17,453 nucleotides of DNA from NCBI GenBank assembly GCA_009843005.1, contig VYEH01000411.1, forward strand, positions 1 through 17,453. The letters are read 5' to 3'. The notes below the pieces were generated by a model that saw nothing but the letters and a program-made list of their open reading frames with translations, was not told the DNA's origin and did not search any database. Numbering within the stretch: position 1 is the first letter of the stretch; each line of letters begins with the position of its first letter. This DNA comes from Pseudomonadota bacterium. Its GTDB lineage: Bacteria > Pseudomonadota > Gammaproteobacteria > Steroidobacterales > Rariloculaceae. Shown here piece by piece: positions 6,563 through 12,754 of this stretch. The position numbers and the translations under genes were made by a program.

Positions 6563-8248
6563 TCAGTGTGCGGAGAACCTCGGCTCCCCTACGCCCCGCG
6601 GGTCCGACGCGGCGTCGACTTCACCGCTGCTGCGATCCCACGTGACGATCTGCAGATTACCGTTGCCCCTCAATTGGCGGCTGCGGGCCAGGTTGTGGCC
6701 AAGGCCCCGCAAGGCCTCTTCTTCCTCGTCGGAGAGCACAGCGGGCTCGAATATGAGCCGGTCGGGAAAATACTGGTGGTGGAAGCGGGGGTTGGATGCC
6801 ATGGTGGCCGCATCGGCGCCTTCGGTCCATGCCAGGCTCGCCAGGAAGACGATGGTGATGATCTGGCTGCCACCCGGCGATCCCAGCAGCGCCGCCCCGT
6901 CTTCCGTGCGGAGGATCGTGGGCGTCATGCTGGAAAGCATCCGTTTGCCGGGCTGGATGCTGTTGGCTTCGGCGCTGAGGAGCTGATAGCCGTTCGGCTG
7001 GCCGGGCTTCATCGAGAAGTCGTCCATTTCATTGTTGAGCAGGACGCCCGTCCCGGGCGCGACGAACCCGCTGCCGAAACCGAAATTGATGGTCTGCGTC
7101 GCCGCGACCATGTTGCCTTCCCGGTCAAGCACCGAGAAATGGCTGGTCTGGGGGCCTCCGCCTGAACCTGCGGGCTGAATCCCCGGCAGGCTGTCGCTGG
7201 GCGTGGCGCGGTCGATCCGCAGACTCGCTGTCTGACCGGCTGCGTAATAGGGATGAGTCAAGCGATCCACCGGGATGTCGATGAAATCGGGATCGCCCAG
7301 GTACGGCCCCCGATCCCGATAGGCGCGACGCATGATCTCGGTCAGCAGATGCGTACGGGTGACCCGGTCGACGCCTGCGAGGTCGTAGCCTGCGAGCATG
7401 TTGAACATGTTGATCAGCGCCACTCCGCCGGCTGACGGCGGCGGCGCGGTGGTGACGGTGACATCGTGGTACGTGCCTATCAGCGGCTCCCGCTCCATCA
7501 CCCGGTAGTTCAGCAGATCCTCGGCGCTCCAGATACCGCCTCCGCGCTGCACCCCATCGACGAGCATGTCGGCGACGGCCCCCCGGTAAAACCCGTCGTG
7601 GCCCTCGCGGGCCAGGATTCGCATCGTGGCCGCAAGCTCAGGTTGCCTGAACGGATCGCCGGCGGCTGGCACCTCACCCCCGGGGGCGAATACGTCCTGC
7701 GCCGCTTCATTCATGGAGGGCGCACGGCGAGCCAGCCGGTTTACCAACGTCTCGTAGGCCGGAAATCCCTCGTCGGCATGACGAATCGCCGGCCCCAATG
7801 ATTCCGCAAGCGGTAAACGCCCATAATTCTCGGCCAGGTGGACAAGGGCTGCCGGCAGGCCTGGAATACCGGCAGCCAGCGGACCGTTGCGCGACGCGCC
7901 CGGAATGGGGTCTCCGTCCTCATCGAGGTACATGTCCTCCCGCGCGGCGCCGGGAGCCGTTTCGCGCCCATCGACAAATACCTGCAAACCGTCGCTGGCT
8001 CGATACAGCAGGAAAAACCCGCCGCCGCCGAGTCCCGACCCGTAGGGTTCCACGACCCCGAGGGCGGCGCTGACGGCAATCGCCGCGTCGAACGCATTGC
8101 CTCCCTGTTCCAGGATCTCGATTCCCGCTTCGCTTGCCAGCGGGTTCGCGCTCGCCACCGCCGCCCGATTCGGCGTCTGGGCGAGGCCGGCGGCCGCCCA
8201 CAGCAGCAAAAGGGGGACAAGTAGAGCGTTCAGCCTGTTCATTCGCAT
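6563..8248 (-). CDS. ggt: Gamma-glutamyltransferase (glutathione hydrolase), periplasmic
   Basis: This 561-residue proenzyme cleaves and transfers the gamma-glutamyl group of glutathione. A signal peptide spans about residues 1-23, with cleavage likely after GLA. The precursor should cut itself before Thr368 (TSHFSVLD), the N-terminal nucleophile of the small subunit. Other family marks are the substrate-binding GRETAP (94-99), NNEMDDFS, the lid-loop region around PNGY, the SSMTPT serine pair (439-440) and GSPGGSQIIT. Its ATG overlaps the coaD stop by 1 nt, and GGAG at the end of coaD lies 4 nt before it. A second in-frame ATG two codons later is also possible. Membership in a coaD operon links glutathione salvage to CoA synthesis only by position. 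Confidence 0.96.
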   Translation of the reverse strand: MRMNRLNALLVPLLLLWAAAGLAQTPNRAAVASANPLASEAGIEILEQGGNAFDAAIAVSAALGVVEPYGSGLGGGGFFLLYRASDGLQVFVDGRETAPGAAREDMYLDEDGDPIPGASRNGPLAAGIPGLPAALVHLAENYGRLPLAESLGPAIRHADEGFPAYETLVNRLARRAPSMNEAAQDVFAPGGEVPAAGDPFRQPELAATMRILAREGHDGFYRGAVADMLVDGVQRGGGIWSAEDLLNYRVMEREPLIGTYHDVTVTTAPPPSAGGVALINMFNMLAGYDLAGVDRVTRTHLLTEIMRRAYRDRGPYLGDPDFIDIPVDRLTHPYYAAGQTASLRIDRATPSDSLPGIQPAGSGGGPQTSHFSVLDREGNMVAATQTINFGFGSGFVAPGTGVLLNNEMDDFSMKPGQPNGYQLLSAEANSIQPGKRMLSSMTPTILRTEDGAALLGSPGGSQIITIVFLASLAWTEGADAATMASNPRFHHQYFPDRLIFEPAVLSDEEEEALRGLGHNLARSRQLRGNGNLQIVTWDRSSGEVDAASDPRGVGEPRFSAH

Positions 8249-8730
8249 CAGTCTCCGAATTTCTTACTCAGGGCCTCGACCACATGGGGCCGCACAAAGG
8301 CGGATACATCCCCTCCGAGCTGTGCGACTTCCCGCACCAGGCTGGAGGAGACAAACGTGTATTGCTCAGTGGGCGTCAGGAACACCGTTTCCACTTCCTC
8401 GGTCAACTGGCGGTTCGTGGCCGCGAGCTGAAACTCGTGCTCGAAGTCCGACACCGCCCGCAGCCCGCGGATGATAACTCGCAACCCATGGCTACGGGCA
8501 AAGTCCACGGTCAGTCCCTCGTAGCCCGTCACCGTTACGCCCGGCATGTCCCGAAAGGCTTCGGCGGCCAACTCCAGGCGTTCGTCCAGACTGAACAATG
8601 GCGATTTCCCCGGACTGGCGGCGACGGCCACGACCACTCTGTCGAACAGGACAGCAGCGCGGTGCAATAGGTCCTCGTGACCCAGAGTCACTGGATCGAA
8701 GGTTCCGGGATACATTGCCGCTACGTTCAT
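8248..8730 (-). CDS. coaD: Pantetheine-phosphate adenylyltransferase
   Basis: CoaD transfers AMP from ATP to 4'-phosphopantetheine, the penultimate step of coenzyme A synthesis. The 160 residues match the family. The nucleotidyltransferase signature is at the N-terminus: MYPGTFDPVTLGH, with His18 of the TxGH motif. RGLRAVSDFEHEFQLA and YTFVSSSLVREVA are the other conserved blocks. The start at 8730 gives the family's usual 5-7 residues before YPGTFDP; an in-frame TTG at 8754 would add eight unneeded residues. No good ribosome-binding site is visible. It lies 33 nt after rsmD and overlaps ggt by 1 nt. The rsmD-coaD order is common in bacteria. Confidence 0.96.
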   Translation of the reverse strand: MNVAAMYPGTFDPVTLGHEDLLHRAAVLFDRVVVAVAASPGKSPLFSLDERLELAAEAFRDMPGVTVTGYEGLTVDFARSHGLRVIIRGLRAVSDFEHEFQLAATNRQLTEEVETVFLTPTEQYTFVSSSLVREVAQLGGDVSAFVRPHVVEALSKKFGD

Positions 8731-8763
8731 CGTACGGAGGGATCGGACAGGCAAGTGGCTATT

Positions 8764-9354
8764 CTACTCCGGGTCTGCCAGGCGGAGCAGCCCGAAGGCC
8801 ACTCGCGCGGCCGTGCCTTGTTTCAACAATTGCACACCGGGTACGGCGGCGACCGCATCGCCCAACGAATCTCCGCCGCGCTTCACCGGGCGTTCCACGT
8901 ACACCAGATGGCCGGACGCGAGCCAGGAGGCCAGCTTTGCAAGCACTTGCGCCAGGCCCGTCGCGTAGGGCGGATCGGCGAACACGACATCGAAAGGACG
9001 CCGCGGGCGCGACGCAAGAAATCCCATCGCATCTTCGTGAAAAACACGTGCCTCGGCTGCCAGGGTGCAGATACTGTCCTCGAGCGCCCGCACCAGTAGG
9101 GCATCGTGCTCCACAAACGTCGTCCCCGCGGCGCCGCGGGACAGCGCCTCCAGGCCGAGCACGCCCGTACCGGCGAACAGATCCAGACACTGCGCGCCCG
9201 GCAGTGAAGGGGCAAGCCAGTTGAACAGAGTCTCGCGCACGCGGTCGGGGGTGGGGCGCACTTCGGTACCCGAGGGAATAACCAGCCTCCGGCCCCGCCA
9301 ACGTCCGCCGACAATGCGCACGCCAGTGGATTTTGTCCGCCTTCTGCTCTGCAT
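8764..9354 (-). CDS. rsmD: 16S rRNA (guanine(966)-N2)-methyltransferase
   Basis: RsmD methylates G966 of 16S rRNA using S-adenosylmethionine. The 196-residue protein has the N-terminal block RIVGGRWRGRRL, then RPTPDRVRETLFNWL, the AdoMet-binding motif DLFAGTGVLGLEALSRGA (58-75) and the catalytic DPPY (127-130). Length and order of motifs are normal. The gene is divergent from ftsE, with a 59-nt gap, and is the first gene of the rsmD-coaD-ggt group. In E. coli too, rsmD lies divergently beside ftsY-ftsE-ftsX-rpoH; ftsY is missing between rsmD and ftsE here. Confidence 0.96.
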   Translation of the reverse strand: MQSRRRTKSTGVRIVGGRWRGRRLVIPSGTEVRPTPDRVRETLFNWLAPSLPGAQCLDLFAGTGVLGLEALSRGAAGTTFVEHDALLVRALEDSICTLAAEARVFHEDAMGFLASRPRRPFDVVFADPPYATGLAQVLAKLASWLASGHLVYVERPVKRGGDSLGDAVAAVPGVQLLKQGTAARVAFGLLRLADPE

Positions 9355-9398
9355 CGAATATCTCTTGATACCGCCTCCGTGGCGGACTCGCGCGCCAG

Positions 9399-9404
9399 TA
9401 TAAT
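9399..9404 (+). promoter_or_regulatory. Consensus -10 box just upstream of ftsE
   Basis: A perfect TATAAT ends 9 nt before the ftsE ATG. No convincing -35 lies 17 nt upstream, although TTGATA occurs farther away (28 nt). Initiation about 7 nt after the box would give a nearly leaderless message. A 5-bp hairpin (CCGCC / GGCGG, 9371-9385) lies just upstream. Confidence 0.42.
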
Positions 9405-9413
9405 GCCGCGATC

Positions 9414-10085
9414 ATGATCCGATTCGAGAACGTGAGAAAGCGTTATCCCGCGGGAAGAGAGGCGCTGCGCGGGGTCAGCTTCCGCCTCGAAAAGGGCGAA
9501 ATGGCCTTTCTCACCGGCTCCTCGGGCGCCGGCAAGAGCACTCTTCTCAAGCTTGTTGCGCTCATCGAAAGGCCCACGCGCGGCACGGTACTGGTGGCCA
9601 ATCAGAACACGGCCCGTGTCCCGCGGCGCCGGATACCGCAGTTTCGACGGCAGATCGGCATCGTTTTCCAGGATCACAAGCTGTTGCACGACCGGACGGT
9701 ATTCGACAACGTCGCGCTGCCCCTGATGATCTCTTCGTTGTGGCGCCGGGAGCTGCGGGGACGGGTGCGCGCCGCACTGGATCAGGTGGGTCTGCTGCGC
9801 TACGAGAATCAGTTCCCCCTGTCCCTCTCATCGGGGGAACAGCAGCGCGTAGGCATTGCCAGAGCGGTGGCCAGCCGGCCGCAACTGGTCATCGCCGATG
9901 AACCCACGGGCAATCTCGACCCGGGGCTATCGCTGGAGATCATGCGCCTGTTCGGGCGCTTCAACGACGTTGGAACCACCGTGCTCATCGCTACCCACGA
10001 CCTGGAGCTGATCAGCCGGATGGGCTACCGGCGGCTTAGCCTTGCGGCCGGAAGGATGGCGGTTCCGGCTGCGGAACCCGGCTGA
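9414..10085 (+). CDS. ftsE: Cell division ATP-binding protein FtsE
   Basis: FtsE is the ABC-type ATPase that, with the membrane protein FtsX, controls peptidoglycan hydrolases at the division septum. The 223 residues contain Walker A GSSGAGKST (35-43), a Q-loop in VFQDHKLL, the signature LSLSSGEQQR (136-145), Walker B LVIADEPTGNLD (158-169) and the switch His195. The start MIRFENVRKRYP aligns with known FtsE starts, so it is trusted although no ribosome-binding site precedes it. ftsX follows 10 nt after the stop. Confidence 0.97.
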   Translation: MIRFENVRKRYPAGREALRGVSFRLEKGEMAFLTGSSGAGKSTLLKLVALIERPTRGTVLVANQNTARVPRRRIPQFRRQIGIVFQDHKLLHDRTVFDNVALPLMISSLWRRELRGRVRAALDQVGLLRYENQFPLSLSSGEQQRVGIARAVASRPQLVIADEPTGNLDPGLSLEIMRLFGRFNDVGTTVLIATHDLELISRMGYRRLSLAAGRMAVPAAEPG

Positions 10086-10095
10086 AGGACCGCGC

Positions 10096-11010
10096 ATGGA
10101 CATGATCGCCCGCTACCTTTCGCTGCACATCGAAAACATGACCGGTGCCGTAGCCCGCGTGGCGGGGCGGCCGCTGGGCAGTCTCATGACCACCCTGGTC
10201 ATCGCCATCGCGCTGGTCGTGCCTGCCGGACTGCGGGTGATGGTGGACAATGCGCGGGCGCTGAGCGGTACCTGGCAAGGGGCTGCGGACTTTACGGTCT
10301 ACCTTGAAATGGCTGTCGAGGAGCCGGCGGCCGAAGCGCTCGCTCAGCAGATCGGGCAGCGAAACGACGTGGAGCGGGCCGAACTGCTCAACCGATCTGA
10401 CGCGCTTTCGGAGTTTCGCGCCTGGTCCGGATTCGGGGAGGCGCTGGACCTGCTGGACGAGAACCCCCTGCCCCATGCCGTCATCGTGCGGCCGGCCGGC
10501 ACGGGCGCCGACCTTGACCTGCTGGTTCGGGAACTCGATGCCCTGGAGGAAACCGCCCTGGTGCAACTCGATACGGAGTGGCTGGAAAGGCTCCGGGCGA
10601 TACTGGATTTGGCGCGCCGCGTGTTGTACGTGACCACGGTGATGCTCGGACTGGACTTGATCTTGTTAATCGGCAATACCATCCGCAGGGAGATCGGCAA
10701 TCGCCGCGAAGAGATCGAAATCATCAAGCTGGTGGGAGGCAGCGACGGCTATATCCGCCGTCCCTTCCTGTACCTGGGACTGTGCTACGGCGTCGGCGCA
10801 GGCATTCTGGCGGCGCTGATCATCGTCGTCGGCCTCGGCATGGTCGCGTCGCCCGCTCGTGCGCTGATGGAGTTGTACGGATCGAACTACCGCCTGGCGG
10901 GCCTCAGCCTGGCTGACGCGGCGTGGCTGCTGGGAGTCGGCGGTTTCCTCGGCTGGGCCGGCGCCGGTATTGCCGTCGCCCGGCATCTGCGGGATATCGA
11001 GCCCAGTTGA
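10096..11010 (+). CDS. ftsX: Cell division protein FtsX
   Basis: FtsX is the permease-like partner of FtsE in the inner membrane; its large periplasmic domain activates septal amidases through EnvC-type proteins. The 304-residue protein has a first membrane segment at about residues 29-48, a periplasmic region of about 140 residues, and three more membrane segments in the C-terminal half. GNRREEIEIIKLVGGSDGYI is the conserved FtsX block after the second segment. The ATG at 10096 is chosen over one at 10042, which would overlap ftsE by 44 nt; AAGGA lies 6 nt before it. It forms an operon with ftsE. Confidence 0.95.
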   Translation: MDMIARYLSLHIENMTGAVARVAGRPLGSLMTTLVIAIALVVPAGLRVMVDNARALSGTWQGAADFTVYLEMAVEEPAAEALAQQIGQRNDVERAELLNRSDALSEFRAWSGFGEALDLLDENPLPHAVIVRPAGTGADLDLLVRELDALEETALVQLDTEWLERLRAILDLARRVLYVTTVMLGLDLILLIGNTIRREIGNRREEIEIIKLVGGSDGYIRRPFLYLGLCYGVGAGILAALIIVVGLGMVASPARALMELYGSNYRLAGLSLADAAWLLGVGGFLGWAGAGIAVARHLRDIEPS

Positions 11011-11014
11011 TCGC

Positions 11015-11039
11015 CAACCGCATGATTTCGGTTGAATTT
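11015..11039 (+). terminator. Weak hairpin after ftsX
   Basis: CAACCG (11015-11020) and CGGTTG (11029-11034) form a 6-bp stem with an 8-nt loop, followed by AATTT. It may attenuate ftsEX transcription, but the stem overlaps the possible -35 box of a rpoH promoter. Confidence 0.25.
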
Positions 11040-11059
11040 CGCTCCGATCGGAACCATCT
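11031..11059 (+). promoter_or_regulatory. Possible sigma-32-type promoter of rpoH
   Basis: GTTGAAT (11031-11037) and AACCATCT (11052-11059), 14 nt apart, match the sigma-32 consensus CTTGAAA-N14-CCCCATNT in 5 of 7 and 5 of 7 informative positions. Initiation about 7 nt after the -10 would fall at the first base of the CIRCE operator. The spacer contains a 10-bp palindrome TCCGATCGGA (11043-11052). Confidence 0.4.
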
Positions 11060-11065
11060 AAAGTG

Positions 11066-11092
11066 TTAGCACTCTAACCGATGGAGTGCTAA
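11066..11092. promoter_or_regulatory. CIRCE operator (HrcA-binding site) upstream of rpoH
   Basis: The sequence is a perfect copy of the consensus TTAGCACTC-N9-GAGTGCTAA, with both 9-bp arms exact. HrcA binds this element and represses chaperone genes (groESL, dnaKJ) until heat shock. Its place 75 nt before the rpoH start, with no other gene between, means that rpoH itself should be under HrcA control here. The arms overlap a possible promoter. Confidence 0.92.
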
Positions 11093-11095
11093 AAT
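11066..11095 (+). promoter_or_regulatory. Possible sigma-70 promoter embedded in the CIRCE element
   Basis: TTAGCA (11066-11071) could act as -35 box, and TAAAAT (11090-11095) as a -10 box preceded by TGC (extended -10); the spacer is 18 nt. The -10 matches 5 of 6 bases and the -35 4 of 6. HrcA bound to CIRCE would cover both boxes. Confidence 0.4.
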
Positions 11096-11167
11096 CGCGC
11101 GTCCGCGCAGTCGCCACGGCGAATATGCGCGGTTTCGGCAAGCCTTGTTGACGGGAGGCCAGACATC

Positions 11168-12019
11168 GTGACCACTGCGATCGCCCACAATCAGCTGGTG
11201 CTCGGGGCGCCCATCGGCAGCCTGGATCATTACATTCAGGCCGTGCGCGCCGTTCCCGTGCTCAGCAAGGAGGAGGAGTTCGATCTCGCCACGCGGCTTC
11301 ACGAAAACAATGACCTTGAAGCGGCCCAGCGCCTGATTCTCTCCCACCTGAGATTCGTCGTGCACATCGCCCGCGGCTATACGGGTTACGGACTGCCGCT
11401 CGGCGACCTGGTCCAGGAAGGCAACGTCGGGCTCATGAAGGCGGTCAAGCGGTTCGATCCAAAGGTTGGCGTGCGGCTCGTCTCTTTCGCGGTCCACTGG
11501 ATCCGCGCCGAAATTCACGAATACGTGCTGAAGAACTGGCGTCTGGTCAAGGTGGCCACCACCAAGGCGCAGCGGAAGCTGTTCTTCAATCTGCGCAAGG
11601 CCAAGAGCAGCCTTGGCTGGCTGTCCAGCGAAGAGACCGAAGCGGTTGCAGAGGACCTCGGCGTCAGTCCTGCCGAAGTGACCCGAATGGAGCGGCGCCT
11701 CTCCGGCCGCGATGTCTCCTACGACGGCTCCCCCACCGACGAAGACGAGTACGCGCCGGTCGCCTACCTGCCGAGTCCGGACAGCGACCCGGCCGACATG
11801 GTCGAGGAGGCCGACTGGGAAGCCGATTCGCGCCGGCGACTCGGGCACGCCCTGGCCGCACTGGACGAGCGCAGCCGCGATATCGTCCAGCGCCGCTGGC
11901 TGGTGGAGAAGAAGGCCACCCTTCACCAACTGGCCGCCGAATACAAAGTCTCCGCCGAGCGCATCCGCCAGATCGAGGCGAACGCCATCCGCAAGCTCAG
12001 GGGATCCGTCGCGGCCTGA
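11168..12019 (+). CDS. rpoH: RNA polymerase heat-shock sigma factor (sigma-32)
   Basis: RpoH directs RNA polymerase to heat-shock promoters. The 283-residue length equals the family's. Region 2 includes LVQEGNVGLMKAVKRFDPKV and the DNA-melting segment SFAVHWIRAEIHEYV. The RpoH box QRKLFFNLRK (135-144) is diagnostic and separates it from other sigma-70 proteins. Region 4 with the helix-turn-helix is LHQLAAEYKVSAERIRQIE near the C-terminus. It starts with GTG, with GGGAGG 9 nt upstream. The gene follows ftsEX as in E. coli, but after a 157-nt gap that holds a CIRCE element and possible promoters. A two-component pair follows 16 nt after its stop and may be co-transcribed. Confidence 0.97.
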   Translation: MTTAIAHNQLVLGAPIGSLDHYIQAVRAVPVLSKEEEFDLATRLHENNDLEAAQRLILSHLRFVVHIARGYTGYGLPLGDLVQEGNVGLMKAVKRFDPKVGVRLVSFAVHWIRAEIHEYVLKNWRLVKVATTKAQRKLFFNLRKAKSSLGWLSSEETEAVAEDLGVSPAEVTRMERRLSGRDVSYDGSPTDEDEYAPVAYLPSPDSDPADMVEEADWEADSRRRLGHALAALDERSRDIVQRRWLVEKKATLHQLAAEYKVSAERIRQIEANAIRKLRGSVAA

Positions 12020-12035
12020 CGCACGCACCGCTTCG

Positions 12036-12752
12036 ATGAATGCGGGCAAACTCATCGCTGTCGTGGAAGACGAGCTCGCGATCCGCGACAACTACATGGC
12101 GGCGCTCAGGCGACAGGGTTATCGGGTCGCAGGTTTCAGCTCGCGCCGGGAAGCGCTCGACGCCTTCGAGGCCCGCCTTCCCGACCTGGTGATCATCGAT
12201 ATCAACCTGGCCGGCGAGGTCGAGGGGGGCTTCGAACTGTGCCGCGAACTGAGAGCCCGTTCGACGCAGTTACCGATCATCTTTCTGACCGCCCGGGAGA
12301 GCGAACTGGACGCCATTTCCGGACTGCGGCTGGGCGCCGACGACTACCTGACCAAGCGCATCAGCCTGGAGCACCTGCTCGCCAGGGTCGCCGCTCTGCT
12401 CAGGCGCGTCGAGGCGCTGACCAACGCGGCAGCCGAACCACGGCTCTTGAGCCGTGGACCCCTGGAGATGGATCTGGATCGGGTCAGCGTTTCCTGGAAA
12501 GACGTGGCGGTCCCCCTTACCCTCACCGAATTCTGGGTAGTGCATGCTCTGGCGAGGCATCCCGGTCACGTGCGCACGCGCGAACAGCTCATGGCGGCTG
12601 CCAATGTGGTGCTTGACGACGGCAGCGTAACCTCGCAGATCAAGCGCATTCGCGCGAAGTTTTCCGCCGCCGATCCGCAGTTTGGGGCCATCGACACCGT
12701 CTACGGCATGGGTTATCGCTGGATCAGCCCCCAGCCAGGCCCGGGAGACTGA
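12036..12752 (+). CDS. OmpR/PhoB-type response regulator (resembles the dedicated-sortase-system regulator)
   Basis: This 238-residue DNA-binding regulator is the output partner of the kinase that follows. The receiver domain (about 1-120) has the acidic pair Glu11-Asp12, the phosphorylated Asp55 in IIDINL, Thr85 and Lys107. The winged-helix domain (about 135-235) carries LTLTEFWVVHALARHPGHV and VYGMGYRW. The ATG at 12036 is chosen because the receiver domain begins there; the frame is open farther upstream inside rpoH. It lies 16 nt after rpoH and 2 nt before the kinase gene. By eye the pair resembles the proteobacterial dedicated-sortase two-component family (TIGR03787 for the regulator), but no sortase is seen here. 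Target genes are unknown. Confidence 0.92.
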   Translation: MNAGKLIAVVEDELAIRDNYMAALRRQGYRVAGFSSRREALDAFEARLPDLVIIDINLAGEVEGGFELCRELRARSTQLPIIFLTARESELDAISGLRLGADDYLTKRISLEHLLARVAALLRRVEALTNAAAEPRLLSRGPLEMDLDRVSVSWKDVAVPLTLTEFWVVHALARHPGHVRTREQLMAAANVVLDDGSVTSQIKRIRAKFSAADPQFGAIDTVYGMGYRWISPQPGPGD

Positions 12753-12754
12753 AC

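Noticed and set aside
10042..10095. Earlier in-frame ATG for ftsX
   Set aside because: It would overlap ftsE by 44 nt and add 18 residues not typical of FtsX; the ATG at 10096 has a ribosome-binding site.
11712..12035. In-frame extension of the response regulator upstream into rpoH
   Set aside because: The receiver domain begins at the ATG at 12036; the upstream residues are a shadow of rpoH.
11066..12091. Long minus-strand open frame (341 codons) opposite rpoH
   Set aside because: It lies wholly over the rpoH locus, shows no recognisable domain, and is explained by GC-rich third codon positions of rpoH.
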